A stretch of DNA of 64,000 bases from Parelaphostrongylus tenuis (GCA_019055375.1 JAHQIW010000287.1:1-64000); one strand, 5' to 3'. Numbered from the stretch's first letter, positions 22,320 to 36,779 are shown. Translations and numbers: made by a program. The notes: generated by a model from the sequence alone, not told the origin.

Positions 22320-23800
22320 CCTCAGTGATTGATCAGTGTCGAATTCCGTATCACTTTATTAGCCTTTGATAACCGCAAACCTTCAGCTTTAGTGTTAGCA
22401 GGTTTGTCACGCAGCAAGTAAGGTCTCTTTCGTGTTCCATATTATTAAAGCTCTTCATACCTTGCCCTGGTGGAAGTGTACCACATCCGCTTGCTGTACT
22501 GAAAGTAGACATCCAAATAGAAGAGACTGTGCCATGATTGCGATTGAATATTTTGAATTTGCCATATTCATTTTGATTTATCCGTTCTGGAAAGCTTTGT
22601 AAATTCACAAGCATGTTGTCACAAAGGTGCACTATTTTCTCTTTGAAATACAGAGAGAAATTATCGAATGAACATCACAGGATTCACAAAACGATTTAGA
22701 AGCTCTACGTGCCTTTCTTGATTCAATTCAAGGTACTCTTGGAATTGAAATTTTCATTTAACTAATGAGAATCTCGAACTTGTTTCGTGCTGAGTTTCAG
22801 TTCCAGGAGCTTACACATCACCAGCTTAATGAAGGTGTTGAAATACAAAGCAAACTCCTTAATTGGAGAAAGGCATTATGTACGGTATTTTCATAGATTA
22901 ATCTGCGATTGGTTGATAATTTTTTGTTCTTTTTTTCTCGAAAGAAATCTTTTTCGCTTTTTATGCAACATCCTTTCACTGAGGGAGAAACGATCTGATT
23001 ATTTCGAGCCTCAGGATGTCTGATATAAATAATTGATTCTATTCGTTTTTAAGGGAAACAGAAATTTCTCCGCAACTTTCACATCCCATTTGCTTTCCAA
23101 AAATATTTTCTTATCTTTATTTTATCAGTGATATGCGTCAAATATAAAAGTTATAATCTCTAAAATAATTTCAAAAAGAATGCTTTTAGAACAGCTGAAA
23201 CAAATGACCAAAAAAGGGAAAAATTAGTGACTGTGTGTTTCAAATTAAAGTTTTCATCTATCGTATCGTTCAGCAGCAAATGTGCGGAGCAGATGTATGA
23301 TGATTTTTTTCCAGCTTCTTATTTCCTGTGAATGAAATAAAAGGCAATAAATTTCAATTGGCAACTTAGTCATAAATGAACTATCGTGACATTTTTGCGG
23401 ACTTGTCTGCGCAATTTCTATGCTACTGGGAGAAATCAATAATTTAATTACTTATGACATCACGGAATTCAAATTTTGCTCTACAATTGGCATTTATAGA
23501 GGACATCGAATAAGCTGCTAGCTGGGCTGAGCCTTCTTGCTCCATAATACAATTTGTCACGCATTGTTCCCTTACCACCATGCGCACGCACCACCGCCAC
23601 CGTAAGAGAGTTAGTGGCGGAAAAGTCCAAACTCTCATAACAAGTAGAAAATTCTATCCGAATTTGATAAGTGGGAGCTGTAAAAGTAAATTCTCGAGGT
23701 GAAAATAATATATTGTAAACCGACATTTCTCAAAACTGGGCATAACCAAACAATCATATTTTCTTTCTTGATTAAACCTACAGCACGATGTTGTTCGAGA
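22320..23800. other. Stretch without identified gene
   Basis: AT-rich; no recognised gene, RNA or repeat. Confidence 0.5.
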
Positions 23801-23807
23801 TTGTCTA

Positions 23808-24465
23808 TAGAAAGTTTTATTCGTCCAACGTTTCAACGCGTTCCATCTTCTTCGGAGTCGATGAATTGTGGCAATCGTCCATTGTCGCTCGTCCTTGTTG
23901 TGGATCTTCGCCGTCGTTTCGTTGGAGTCAAACCTTTGGTGGAGTTTCGCTCGAATGAAGAACCTCATCAGCGAGCTCCCTGTGTACATGACGAAGTGTA
24001 TGCTGATTAACTAGTTACCCGTTGGTAGTGGTTACACACTTGTTTTCAATGCAGTCTGTGAGAACGTTTAGTCCTTTTGAGATCTCATAGACTTCTCACA
24101 GACTATGTTTAACGTTTAAAGCGAAGTTCAAAAGCAATCGATGAGACCGACTTTTACACATGTTTTCTCCGAGTTGTGTAGGGTAGATCGCACAGGGAAA
24201 ACTACTGTTGTCACTATCAAAGGGTGATTGATTAATCAACAAAGCAAATAGGTAGTTAGCACACGCTTCATAGAGAGTATATTATAAAGAGCTGGCCGAG
24301 TGAAGTTCTTCATTCGACCGTCGCTTCACCAAAGAAGGTTCAGCTGGAAAGATTCGAAGGACGAAGATTCACAACAAGGCGAACGACAGTAGACGATCGA
24401 CCCGAATCATCGGCTCTGGAGAGGACGAAACACGTTGAAACGTTAGAAGATAAAATTTGTTATTA
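23808..24465. mobile_element. Fold-back element with about 160-bp inverted arms
   Basis: The left arm (23808-23965) is the reverse complement, at moderate identity, of the right arm (24302-24465): AAAGTTTTATTCGTCCAACG and TTTCAACGCG on the left, CGTTGAAACGTTAGAAGATAAAA on the right, with a matching stretch CACAACAAGGxGAxCGACA in both. The outer motif (CTCxGxAGA ... GAAACGTT) recalls the hammerhead-like ends of the Penelope element at 39634-40607, but stem II is not clear. The centre (23970-24300) is unassigned and non-coding by eye. Confidence 0.7.
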
Positions 24466-24479
24466 ACCACCTCGTGATA

Positions 24480-25630
24480 CAGTCTTAACAGCAAAAAATA
24501 CGATTAATTGGTAAAAATAATGTCAGACATGGTATTAAGTGGTCTCCAAATTGTTTTCACTAGCACACGGTATGATTCCGCTCTAACAATGATCAAAATA
24601 TTTGGTCCCCGGATTAGCCGGTATGGAACTCCTTCTGAATGATATGACAGTGCGTCATGCACCGCTTAGCGTCCTCAAAGCAGCCATCGAACAAAATTCT
24701 ATCTTATGCGTTAGGACGTTTCAGAATGTCCTATATACTCTGAAGAATATGCCTGCACCTAAAAATATCGAGAAATGGGAAGAATAGAGAAGCGCCATGT
24801 TGACGTTTCATTTTTCTTGATAATGCTATTCAAAAGTCAAACTAGGTCTTGTTGCTGCTGATTCATGAAATTTTTTTTTGCAGAATGCATTGTGAACTAC
24901 GCAATAATAATAATAACGTTGAAAGTGAAGTTCGACGATTTGCAAGCAAACGGAAATCCTCGTTAAATACTGGCAGACTTTTTCTTGCGTATGGGTTAAT
25001 CTCTGCAAATGTTCAAATCTATGTACAGATTTTTAATCTGGCAATGTTTCCATTATTATTGTCCGTTAGAGTAGACTAGTAAATAATTAGGGATGACGAA
25101 GAAAAAAGCCTTTCACTAACATCAAAACGCCATATGAGCTCTGACAATGGTGCACTTTTCTGCCTACTCAATTTCATGAACATGAATAAAAAACCAACCG
25201 TATCATACTCCAGTGAACGCTAATCAATTTTTACACTAATAAACAGAATAAAACAAGTGGATTTTTTACTGAAGCATCAACGTATTTTATTTCTCAACAG
25301 TCAACAGAGATGAATATTAGCTACTATTTTGAAGCTAGTACTATAACTGATGAATGGAACACTTGTACGAATCTCATCTTCAAGACAACAAAACGAAAAA
25401 AGTTCTGCATCTTCAACACGAGCTAAGATAATGCGCTGAATTATCGAAGTCATAGGGCGCTCTTGCACCACTAGTCCACATAGGTGCTTCCCTATTTCTT
25501 TAGGTTTCGAATGAAAAGACGTGCCACATCGAACATTCCTTGAGCGGCACTTCATCCGTTTGAATCCATTCATTGCATCATAGTGGTAAACAAAATCGAT
25601 CTTGGCTTTAATAATGGCTTGTTAACGGTG
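24480..25630. other. Stretch without identified gene
   Basis: Short frames at 24602-24787 and 25301-25573 (-) have no recognised domain. Confidence 0.45.
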
Positions 25631-25639
25631 TTTTCCGGC

Positions 25640-25755
25640 CTATTATGTGAACGCTCTTATCCTTCCAAACTAGTCAGGTAACAATTTGTCAATCTTGGAA
25701 AGGTGAAGGACTTGATTTATTTGGTCAGTGAGCGAGATCGAACCAAAGAGGAAAT
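25640..25755 (-). mobile_element. SINE head relic
   Basis: GGTCAGTGAGCGAGATCGAACC resembles the reverse complement of the SINE B-box region (GGTTCGATCTCGTGCTCATGG). Truncated and weak. Confidence 0.4.
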
Positions 25756-25759
25756 GTGC

Positions 25760-28700
25760 TTTGCATGATACTCGCTAGTCACTGTCAGAACCGTTTGTTC
25801 ACAACCTATGCAGTGAACGAGTTGTTGATTGGAGCCGTATGGTTTTTTTTTTTCACTTACGTAATTCCCAAGCTCGAATCATTTTTGATCAGACGACTCT
25901 CTCGCCCTCTCTTACTAACTTTCCTTTCCATCCATCTCTCTCCCCCCCTCTGCTGGGACTACGTGTCGCGCTCTTTGTTCATTATTATTTCTTTCTGTCC
26001 AAGCAAGGTAATAGCAGTCATATGAGTATCTTCAACATTGCCGAAATCGTGTTTAACTTGATGGTAAATACATACAATGATTCAAGAATTATTCAGAACA
26101 TCACCTTATCATGTCAGTTTTCTTGCCTGTGATGTTATCGAGATTATACTAATTACATAAGGCAAAGTGGATCTCTTTTGTTAGCCGGCGACAAATGAAC
26201 ATTCGTTCCCTTTTTCTGGGCAAGAACTTTTCATAAGGGTGTTGGTAATCAGTAGAAAACTTAAGTCTCTGACTAGCGCAGTACGTGGCCGTTTACCGTA
26301 CAAACCCTTCTATAACGCTGTCAGATTCAAAACAAAGTTATGTTTGAGATCGGCCGCACAATTCAACATTACTATGCTGGAAGCACGAAAAGCACATGAA
26401 CGTGTAGAAAAAAATCTTTTAGTATCAGAGTCAGGCGTTTAATCTGGAGTGTCGTTCAAAGTAGAGAAGCAATTCCTAAATGAATGACAAAAATGGCACA
26501 TCTATGTGACCCGCCGATGGGCCAATCGATCGATGGCCATGATGAAACCGCGGCTTCGACCCTGACTTCCGCCTCCCTCCATTTCTTGGATTAGCCAAAA
26601 AAAACATGCTCGCATATGTGAATCTTATTTTCTCTGCTGAACTGCAGAGAAACGGTCTTTCCAGAAAATAATTATAGCATTGAAACCTTTAAAATTTACG
26701 CTATCGAATGACTACTGATAGTTTAAAAAAAGACTCTGTCATACGAGAAAGGCGCGTGTGTGTAACACAAATGTCTTCTTTTCGCTGAAGCGTTATGATA
26801 GGATCATTTTGAAAAGCCACCACGCACCGCGCTAGCCAGGATGGAGTAATGAATGATTATTAACTCTTATGAAAGTCGAATATTCATTCGTCATCATCTA
26901 ACGGAAAAGTGCAGTCAAAATGATATCAGCTTTTTTGAAATTCTTTTCACACCGTGAAGCCATACGGTGAAATGGCAGAGTCACTCTACCGGTTATGACT
27001 CAGTTGATTGAAGTATGGCGGAATGGCATTTTGCACTTTTACGACTCTTTGACTAAGAGTGTATGGCAAAAAAACAGACATTAATAAGATATTATCTTCA
27101 GTAAAATTCTCGTTTTGAAAATTCTCGTTGACGGATTTATTACATTGAATAGACTACATATTGATATGCTACTGTTCAAGCTTTCAACGAAATGGAATTC
27201 AAATCAAATCATCGAGAATTCATTCTTTAGATCAACGCCGAAGCTAATTGCAGACTAATCTATACCATAGAGTTGCTACTCAGTAATAGGTTTGTACTGT
27301 GCCAGTGTGGTCAAACTTCTTAAAACTCTCGAAATGCAACTTACCGGGCCTTGACTTTCCCTTGCGATTCACTCTTTGCTCTGTTAATTTTGTTAAGGAT
27401 GATTTGAACACGAAGTTCGACGATAAAAGCTAGCAGTCAGATAATGTTCCCGTTATCGATATCGTTTATCCTATCTTTCTCTTACAATAAACACAGTTCT
27501 CAAAATATCCCGCCGACGTTTTGCTTTAAATCTAATTGAGTCATATAGGAAATGCCAAACAAGTATGTTGATGAGAACTAGTTTCTTCAAAAGTCTGTCT
27601 TTAGCCTATACGAGTGCTAGACTGTTTGGATGATTCGATCACCAATAATTTTCGCGATTAGCGATATCAGCTAGGCTAGATCTTATATTTGCAATTAATT
27701 TTTTAAATTCCTGTAAATTCCTCTGTTGTGATGTCTTCCATTTCTCTACTACTTTGATACTCCAACAATGCATTACATTGGCTATTTCAATATGTGGAAT
27801 AAGATGTGTTTGTTTTTGGGAGTACTCTGAGCTGCATTAACGCTGTATTAGGCTGTATTGTCTATGTCTATTAATTATGTCTTCCTAATTGTGTCTAATT
27901 TGTCTGTCTATCTTATCTGTCTTGCTAGTCTGATTGTCTATTAAGCTGTATTGTCTATGTAGAAGATTTGAACTCTCTTTCAAAGCTTACACAGGATGCT
28001 TCGGTTGTGATTGCTAATTCCTTCTATTCATAACATATTATGAATCATCAGATGCTGACTGTAGCGGAAATTCATTTCTTATCGACTATGACACCAAACC
28101 GATCCTCTCCTGTATTGTTATTTTTCTCTTAGCACTTCTTTTCTTTTATCACAAATTTCCTTGGAGCTGCCTTAACGTCTCCGCCAATGCGTTAACGTTA
28201 TATTTAATCTCCTTAGTTCAATCAGTTAGTTGCTCAATGAGCTTTTCAATATTATGCTTGTGTACTAAGCACAAATCATCATTAAAATCATTTCAACTTT
28301 CGTCAGTAAATAATGACTCTGAGGTTTTAGCAATTCCCCGTTCTATCGGCTGAAGTGGAGTCTTGAATAGCTATGAGTCGCTTTTCAAAGTTGATGAGGT
28401 GATAATACATTGGAAGAGATTCCAATTATTTTATACTTATTTTTCAGCCATGGGATTATGGACTTCAAGCGGAAATGGCTCAGAATCAAATATTATTTTC
28501 ATGACATAAACTGTAAAGGATTCTGTCCTTTTTGAGAAGCAAAAGTATGGTAAAAAAAAACGCAATAATAATGTGAAGGATTGAATGTAATTTTCTCCAT
28601 TATAAAATTTGCCCATCTTGTGGAGCAAAAATATTACAAAGAAACGCAATAACTAATATGGAGCTATTGACAAATGAGAGATCTTTATCATGCAAACGTT

Positions 28701-29690
28701 TAACGTTTTCTATAAAGATGTCTAAAACGCTGAGATTTCATTCCTTGAATGGAAAATCAAACTGTAGTTCTTACGAAACACAAAAGACAGTGTTAGCGTA
28801 AATATTTATGTGTTTAAAAAACTGTCGGTCAAAAGAAGGGTTTGAGTATCAGTGAAGGGAAAGGTGGAACAAGTGCTTTGTTAGCGGAGTAGGTTATCGA
28901 AGGCTCGAAGCCAGATCACCTTCTGAGTTCTGCTCGGACTTTGCCATTCTCGTGGACAAATTTCACGTCATACCCTTCCATATGAAACAACACTAAGAAA
29001 GTTAAACGTTCGAAGTAATTGTTTGAGTCGACTTCCATTTGTATGTCGCTCATACATTCAACAAAAGCTTTATTTTTCTATCTTGTATGCGTTAGTGAAT
29101 ACCATATGAATGCCCAGAAAAGCTAAATTAACTAAACAGAAGTAAATAAAATGTAATAGAAGAAAAAGTGCCGTTAATGTCTCTTGACCAAAAAAGACGT
29201 CACCACCCTGCGCTCACGTCCTCCTCTTTGCGCAATCCTCTCCAAAGTGTTGTTGAGCTGAGCGATATGAGAACGAGACTTCATGAGAGTTTGATTACTT
29301 CAGTTGAATTACCTCAGCTTCCTCAAACTTACGAACATCTCAGTCACTTAATTTCTGATATTATATAAACTGACGTGCGTGATTCAATTCGATATTCATG
29401 GAGGGTAATATTCATGCGCATGAATAAGTCCTGTACATCACGAAACGTAGGTGTGAGTTCAGAGTACTAGTCTAAGGAAAAACATCGTATGAATAATGTT
29501 TTCCTTGAAGTCGACTTTCCATGTCTACTAATCTAACTCTAATCGAATACCTTTTCATTAGCTCGCAGAGTGAATGACTGTATTTTAATTAAGTTAAGCA
29601 AAACTCATAAATTTGTGATGAAGCAACAATACACGATATTCATAATTACGGGGTGGAAAACTTGAGGACTACTTTACACACTTGTAGAAT
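25760..29690. other. Long stretch without identified gene
   Basis: Nearly 4 kb with no supported gene. A low-complexity patch of GTCTAT/GTCTGT units lies at 27838-27960. The frame 26239-26442 (67 codons) has no recognised family. Confidence 0.5.
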
Positions 29691-29697
29691 ATATCTT

Positions 29698-30086
29698 TAT
29701 TCAACAGCTGATGCTTCGGCAATTCGCCTTCTTCAGAGCCTCAAAAGGTCAAGTTATACGCAATCCAATCAGTCAAACACCTCGATTACTCCTTCAGAAA
29801 AAATTCATCAGACCTAAATTTCAATCGCATCAAGCACAAGAAGTTAACTCTCAACATATTCGCCTTTTCTTATATGTGTTCCATATTGAATATATATGTG
29901 GAACACATATTAAAAAAGCGGTGAGTATGCTGAGAGCTGATTTCTTGTGCTTGATGCGATTGAAATCTAGGTCTGATGATTTTTTTCTGAAGAAGTAATC
30001 GAGGTGTTTGACTGATTGGATTGTAGACAACTTGACCTTTTCAGGCTCTAAAGAAGGCGAATTGCCGAACATCAGCTGTTGAATAA
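29698..30086. repeat. 390-bp near-perfect palindrome (fold-back element)
   Basis: Left arm 29698-29889 and right arm 29897-30086 are reverse complements with few differences; the turn is at about 29892, between TATGTGTTCCA and TGGAACACATA. The arm ends (TTATTCAACAGCTGATG) and the motif GAGGCTCTxAAGAAGGCGAA ally it to the elements at 39634-40607 and 45744-45989. Its hammerhead-like site is broken (CTAAAGA and GAAC). The high arm identity points to recent origin or ongoing arm conversion. Confidence 0.9.
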
Positions 30087-30179
30087 TGACTATCATAACA
30101 CCTCGTGTTTGGCTTGAGAAGAAAAATTAGGAATTATTGAAGCATCTTGAGGATAATGGATAGTTGGCTTTGAAAACTT

Positions 30180-33100
30180 GTGAAAAAATTTCCTGTTCTG
30201 TTGAAACTAGATAGAACCTTGGTAATATATTTGTTTTTTTCGATTTCTACAGATTTAGAATAAAAATTCATATGAAATGAAAACGCTGCTCAGAATTTTA
30301 AAATTTCGGACACGAATGTGGAAAATGCAGACGTCAACGACGCAATAGAAACACTATCGTATTGTATAGGGCAATCAAGAAAATTAGGTTTCGAAAGCTA
30401 AAAAGTCATAATTGTGTCTTCTTTGAATCGGAGAACGTGCACCTTGCTGAAGAATATATACAGATTCGGGTAGTCTTTATTTTATTTACCAAAGTTTACA
30501 ACGAGCGATTTAAAATTAAGAAAAGCATTCTTTTCTCATCGTTTTAGTCCATAGGCGACCACTTTGTTGCGAATGTGTAAGGATTTCATTATCTACATCA
30601 TTTTTCATTCATTCAAATGTATATACCCGAATGTTCCAATTCGTTCGCAATCTCAAATGAGATTGTTAATTATCTTTTTTGCAGCTAACGCTTAAACGCC
30701 ATCCTCTGTACTGCCTTGACCAAACTGCTCGCAGTCGTTCATTCTGAGGTAGTTGGATCATGTGGAATATTAGAGTGAAAAACTGCTCAAAAATGACATG
30801 AGGATATTTTTAAATAGAGACAAAACATGGCTGAGAAAAGGTCAAGCATGGGCCTCATTTGGTGTAGTAAATAGCACCTCAGCCCCCTGTAATGAAAGGC
30901 TAATCGAGGGTTTTCAGCTCACCTAAGGTTCAGAGTTCTGCTAATACGCCAGTACCTTTGTGGATAATGACAGGGTAGTTATTTGGATTGTTATGTAATA
31001 CGTCATCAACAATGGTATGCATCCGAGCAACCCAATTATGTCTATCAACGCTTTTCTGGCTGACAAGTTGTTGTTGGGTAAGGGTGTTGAGATGGCCTGT
31101 TAGGTCATCAATACAGGTGCTGTTGATGATGAACGTTGTTGTATAAGTGGCCATTCCATCGAAATTATTCCAGAACAGCTGCGATTTTTGACGCTGTTTC
31201 ACTAGAAGCTATTCAACCGAAAGAAAACGTGAATTTATTATTAGCTTTGATAGTTCTGCTTGGGAGTGAATCAAAACAGACAATTAGGTGTATAGAGCAC
31301 CAATTTCTCACACTGTAAGGCTAGTCTAATGGGGTTCTATTTTTAGTATTCCGTTAAACCAGGTTTCTGACTATTCACTTCATCATTGTGTGATTACTCG
31401 ATTTCATTTATTTAATTGGATTTGCACTCGATTACATGTTGATGCCAAAATAACAACGTATGTAGCTTCTCATATTTCTGTTATGTCACATCACTAACCC
31501 GCTTCATTGCTGCCACTTCATGTTCTCCATATAAATACACTGTTTCAAAACAAATACTACTGATTTTCTTATTTGTTGCTTTTAATGATTTTTCTTTCAT
31601 TTCCATCATTATAAATAATCAAGACTGAATAACGGAGTCGTTCACTATCTTTATCAGTGACAAACACCAGCTTGTTGCAACAATATTCATGCAATACAAC
31701 ACTGGTTGACGTCTGTGTGGTTTCGCCTTCTCCAGAGTTGAAAAGAATCAAATCATCACTAAATTTTCCAAATCAAACCTTTTTATAACCCAGGTAGTAG
31801 AAGTACATTAATTCCATTCGCTCAGTGAACAGCTCTTTATACACATTCACCGTTTCGTTTTTACGGGTTCCAGCTAATAGTCAAAACTGTTCGTACAGAG
31901 TCGTGGCATGAGCGGAGAAATTGCCTGGTTGAATCATAAAAAGTTTGGAGAATGACATTAGGTCACAAGTTATTACAAGACTTATCCATGCGGTTCATTT
32001 TTAGGTTCTTAAAATCTATCTGAAACGCTTTAAAGCTTTTACGGTAGGATATTTTGGACTCCTGTGTGAGGATAGACTAGCGAGAAAGTCGGTCTTGAGA
32101 ATAGCTACGTAATTGTTTTCGTTTATCTTCAAAATGACTAAATACTGTCATACCAAAGCACAACATGAAGAGGTGATTTTCATTTCTGACACATATAGGA
32201 AATTACACATATAGGGCATTCTGTGAATCAGATATATAAAAAGCACATGCGGTTATATTTTCATAGAAGTGATGAGTTTATAGCTAGAACAAGGAGCCGC
32301 TTTACTCGATATTGAAAGAGATGGGAACTACGTCTGTTATATGCGATTTGGAATTCTAGTAAATAATGAGTGAAATCTGTGAAGTAGCTGTCTTCATCAA
32401 TTTTCCCTCGGGAAAGTAGTTTACGCACTGAAGCAAGTGAATTTGTTTCTAAGCCCGAGACTCTTGAGAAAGACAACATGATGTGTCGTGAGAAAGACGA
32501 GAAATCAAACAACAGGGGAAAAACACTGACTCGATGCTGTTGTTGGTCACTGGTCGACGTTTTGTAGAAAGTTTATCTTTTTTAAGATTCTAAATAAATT
32601 CGTAATGTTATCTGTTAGAAAATATAAAAAAATGGTTGACGAATGAATAACGGCTGGAACTCTGCTCGACTACGCTCACAAAAAGAATCCACCCACTAGA
32701 AATCAGTTTATTGCCGAGCGACTGATTTGCCTCATTGAAATTCGCGTATCGCCACGACAGCGAGTTCCGGCGCCGTCTCAACGGACGGAGGCGAACGAAC
32801 CAGCGGCCACACCGAATTGCCGGATTACCAGATGTGCACTTTCAAAGTTTTTTTTTTTCTGCTTATCCTAGGTAGCTGTAAGTGTATTATCTCGATGTAG
32901 GTCTCTCGAAAATTTTTTAGTTCTCCATATGTACTGAAACTTTTTCATTGAATAATATTGAAATTGGACTCATATCTCTCATCGTATGCAATAGTTTCCA
33001 CATTTATTGAAGTTCTAAAAATGTGAAACACTTCAGTCTTAAGAAAACCTATTTGTCATTTTATTTGAAATTTAAAGTTCGCTTTCCTTATCTAAGAGTA

Positions 33101-33300
33101 TCTCGGAAGATGATACGTGCATACGTCAGTTTCAACGAATTTGCTCTGTGAAAATGTTAAAGATTGAAGTTCGATGCTGCGTAATCTCTAATCAAATCGG
33201 CATGCATTGCATTTATGCTATTGTAGAGATAACTAAATGAAGAAATGGCACATGCTATCATAACCGTTAATCAACTGATGTATTGATTTAGTATTATTTC
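30180..33300. other. Stretch without identified gene
   Basis: No supported gene. A GC-richer block at 32740-32825 (CGAGTTCCGGCGCCGTCTCA) stands out from AT-rich flanks but was not identified. Confidence 0.5.
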
Positions 33301-33309
33301 CCTCACAGA

Positions 33310-33400
33310 AGTCCTGTACCAATCTAACGATCTCGGAGAGACGAAAGGCTTGGTTTGTAATGAGCACGCGATCGAGCCAACGACCCATATATATTTTTGA
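33310..33400 (-). mobile_element. SINE fragment
   Basis: The order CGGAGAGACGAAAGGCTTGG, then ATGAGCACGCGATCGAGCC, parallels the - strand SINE at 15940-16194. Confidence 0.45.
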
Positions 33401-33409
33401 TGGTATATC

Positions 33410-36330
33410 TAGTTACAGCTCTATACGCGCCCGATATTGCATTAGTCAGCCGTTAAAATCTAATGCAGTAATATTTTTGTTTCGATAGCATTAGTTTTAG
33501 ATTAATCCATTCAGACTATTCTTACTACTGAAAACATCCACAGAGAATCATCTAATTTTCTTGCTCTTCATACTTCCAAGACGAGGGTCATCTTCATGAA
33601 GTGTAATATTCTTTCCAAAATTTCAAGCTTGCTTGAAGTTGCGTTTGCCTTGGCTGATGCCATTGATCCACTTGCTGGATTTCACTTCAGGTCTTTTGAG
33701 GACCGAAAATTATGAGGGCGTAACTCTAACATGGGTGGTGTACTTGCTTGGAGATGTCGGCAGTTGAACCCAATGTTTCCTTAAGTTTATATAGATGCTA
33801 AAACTGCTAGGGGAACTTGTAGTTTTCCCAATCTGCCACGGAACAGATCAGCCTCGAGTCTTTTGATTATGGCTGGTTGTTTCTCTATCTAAGTGTTGTA
33901 CTGCTCATTGCTTTCGTTATTTTTAGTCTGATTCCTAAATAAGTTGCCAAATGTGAGTTATATGATTGACATGAGAATTAGTGGTCACAACATCTTCCGT
34001 TTGTCGACTTTTTGTTCGTCCATTAACCCTCAAAAAATAACATGACTTCCATAAAAGTTATTTGATGTGAAAATAATGACCACTTCAAACTTTGATTGAC
34101 AAATATCAGTTTTCAGTGAATTTTATCATTTGTAATAAATTTATTCGAATATAATTGCAATTTGTGTCTTGTTTTATTGCAATGAAATTCTAATTTTCTT
34201 GAGCATACAATATATAATTCTTCTCTGTACTGCGTCAAGGCTCACATTTCGAGCATGAATGCAAATAAACATGCGGAGTTTCGTCCAGCATGACATTATG
34301 TTATTCCCCAAAGTGTCCTTTAGGTTTACTGCTGCTGTTTTGTCGTTGTAAATACTGCAAATTTGAATTTCGTCACCAATCTTTTAGAGTTCTAAATCTA
34401 ACTAATTTTATATTCGAAAGAATACTTTATAGCTCTTGGGACGGCACTTAATTTTTAGCTTTTTAGACAAACTGGTTTTTGGTATTAAGATTTTTTGATA
34501 AATAGATGATATGTTAGCTTATGAACATGAAGAATAATAGAGGAGATTATGCTCTAATGTTGCATGGTTATGATTGATCTTTATGCTATTAATCATTTAT
34601 TGTTTAATGTGCATTACTGTGATCCGTCATATGAACACTTTGCTATCACTATTTGGAAGTTTCTTGTAATCATACTGAGTCTAATTTCGGTAATTTATGT
34701 ACTGAAAAATTTCATCCGATGACTATGATTCAGTGTATTGATTCAGTGTATTAATTACAAGTGAAATAAGAGATAGGTGTTGATCAAATCACAGGGTCAC
34801 TGGCTTTACCTGAAAAGAATTTCTTAATGCACAAAACGGTTTCTAAGATTGGACTTCTTCTTGCTTACGTAAGCAACCAAATGAACATGAAAGGTATGAT
34901 AAAACGCTCTGCGCGTGGTAAAAATTATCTAAAAGTAAACAACCCTTGTGGAGACCATAGTAGTCACTTATGACGTCACACCTGCGCTTATACGTCCGTA
35001 AAGTCCGTTACGAGTTGATAGTTTTAGGAACTGGAACATTTATAAGTTGAGACTATGAGTTACGGTAATTTCTTCATGGTCTCTTCTCTCATCGAACCTC
35101 TGCGATTTCGCTAGATTTCATACCTTTGATCGACAAAAACATGTCTTTTCCACAGTTTTTAACTAATCAGTAATCGATTTCGCGTTGAGTATAGAAACTT
35201 TGTAGTTTTCTGCTCCTATTTATGAAGGAAGAAGAGCCAAAACATGCAAAAGTCGCTGCTTTGATCTATCTTCCATATGTTAAATAGCATATATTTATTT
35301 TCAAAGAACGTAAAAGGCAGTCGCACTTCAGCGTTGCGACTATTGACGAATTACAGAAGACCAAAGTGAAGTAATGTCAAGGTTAAAATGACAAACTGCC
35401 ATTCCATTACTAGGCAACTGAATATTTTCATGTATCTCAAAATGGAACCGACTTTTTTTCTAGCATTGAGAAATTATAAAGAATTTGTTTCTCAAAATTG
35501 CTCACGATGAGTCCACAGGAAGACGTTGGGAGATTTTTCCGTCTTCAAATTTTTCTCCTCTTTGACTCTCGTGATGATCGTGCCAAAAATTTGATGATAA
35601 GGACTTTCTTAGAAGATGAAGGACGATTCTGAAGAAGTCGAAATTGTCAAAGTGTTGTCGATCGAAAAAGTAAATGAGCGTGTTAACAATACCGTGGGTC
35701 AGATCATCAAGCATTATGGAGAGTCTCAAACCCGATCGAAATTATCCGTAATGATTCTAGTAGCTGAAGTGAAAATTAGAGGGTGCCGGTCCAATTACGG
35801 TGTCGCATTAAAAGCAATTTTGACTTAGCAATCAATAATGGGTCTCGACGCGGTGAACCTCTTTCTTAAATAATCGTTTCATTGTTCAATTCGCAATGTG
35901 GAAAAAAGAGCTCAAAAGAAAGTTAAGGGGCTTAGAAATCGCCTTGAAGGACCGTCATTATCGTGCCTAAGCACACATTGGTGTACATCCCGCACTTCAT
36001 TGGTTGAATTTTTGACCCAAATCTTGTATGTTGGGTACATTTTCCGAAGGTGAAGAGTGATTTCTCCTTTATGTCTGCAACAATCAGTGCTCAACATGTT
36101 CATATCTTAACCGATTGGAAGACGGATATAGGTATCTTACATACATCAGGACAATAACAGCTTGAAATAATAGCAGTCACGTCTCAATTACTGTGTAATG
36201 GAGGCCCTTCTCAACGAGTTTACAGAAATTCTACCGGCAATTATGAAGGTTATAATTTGTGAATTCGAAGCTGAACTGACACAGAGGACGATTTCAAAAG
36301 TTTTAGTTCGTGCGAGAAGAAAATTTGTAC
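33410..36330. other. Stretch without identified gene
   Basis: Frames at 35502-35828 (both strands) and 35912-36103 (-) were examined; no family recognised. Confidence 0.5.
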
Positions 36331-36339
36331 GAATTAGAT

Positions 36340-36770
36340 ATATTAGGTCTTCTCACAAGATATGGCACCTTTGGTACCAGAGCAATAAACACCAAGTTTA
36401 TTGACCAGAAGTAATCAGAATTGCCTAACAGCGTTACTTAAAGTATGCGCCATCAGCCTGAAAACATTTCTGCAATCTTTCAGGCAACAAATCAGTACCG
36501 CACTTATACAACTCGTCAACCTTTGATTCACAAACACTTCTCAATTCTCGATGAAAATGATTGATGTCTGAGAAGTTCTTATGCCTCAACGGCACTTCAA
36601 CGACCGGAAGAGGTGATAGTCAGACGACGATAAGTCAGGACTGTACGGCGGATGATCCAGCAACTCCCATCCTACGTAGGTCAACTTCCTCTCTGTTAGT
36701 TTAGTCACATGCAGTCTTGCATTGTCTCGAAGCAGAATAAAATTGCGGGCGATGTCGACGTGACAAGATC
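36340..36770 (-). mobile_element. mariner 3' part, minus strand
   Basis: On the - strand the transposase C-terminal half is clear: LLRDNARLHV (second catalytic region), WELLDHPPYSPDLSSSDYHL (third catalytic region DxxxxDY, here with D kept), FRSLK, a stop and frameshift, and the terminal residues ADGAYFK before the stop at 36434-36436. The 3' flank (36340-36430) matches in inverted orientation the flank of the copy at 36805-36960. Confidence 0.85.
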
Positions 36771-36779
36771 AAAAGAAAG

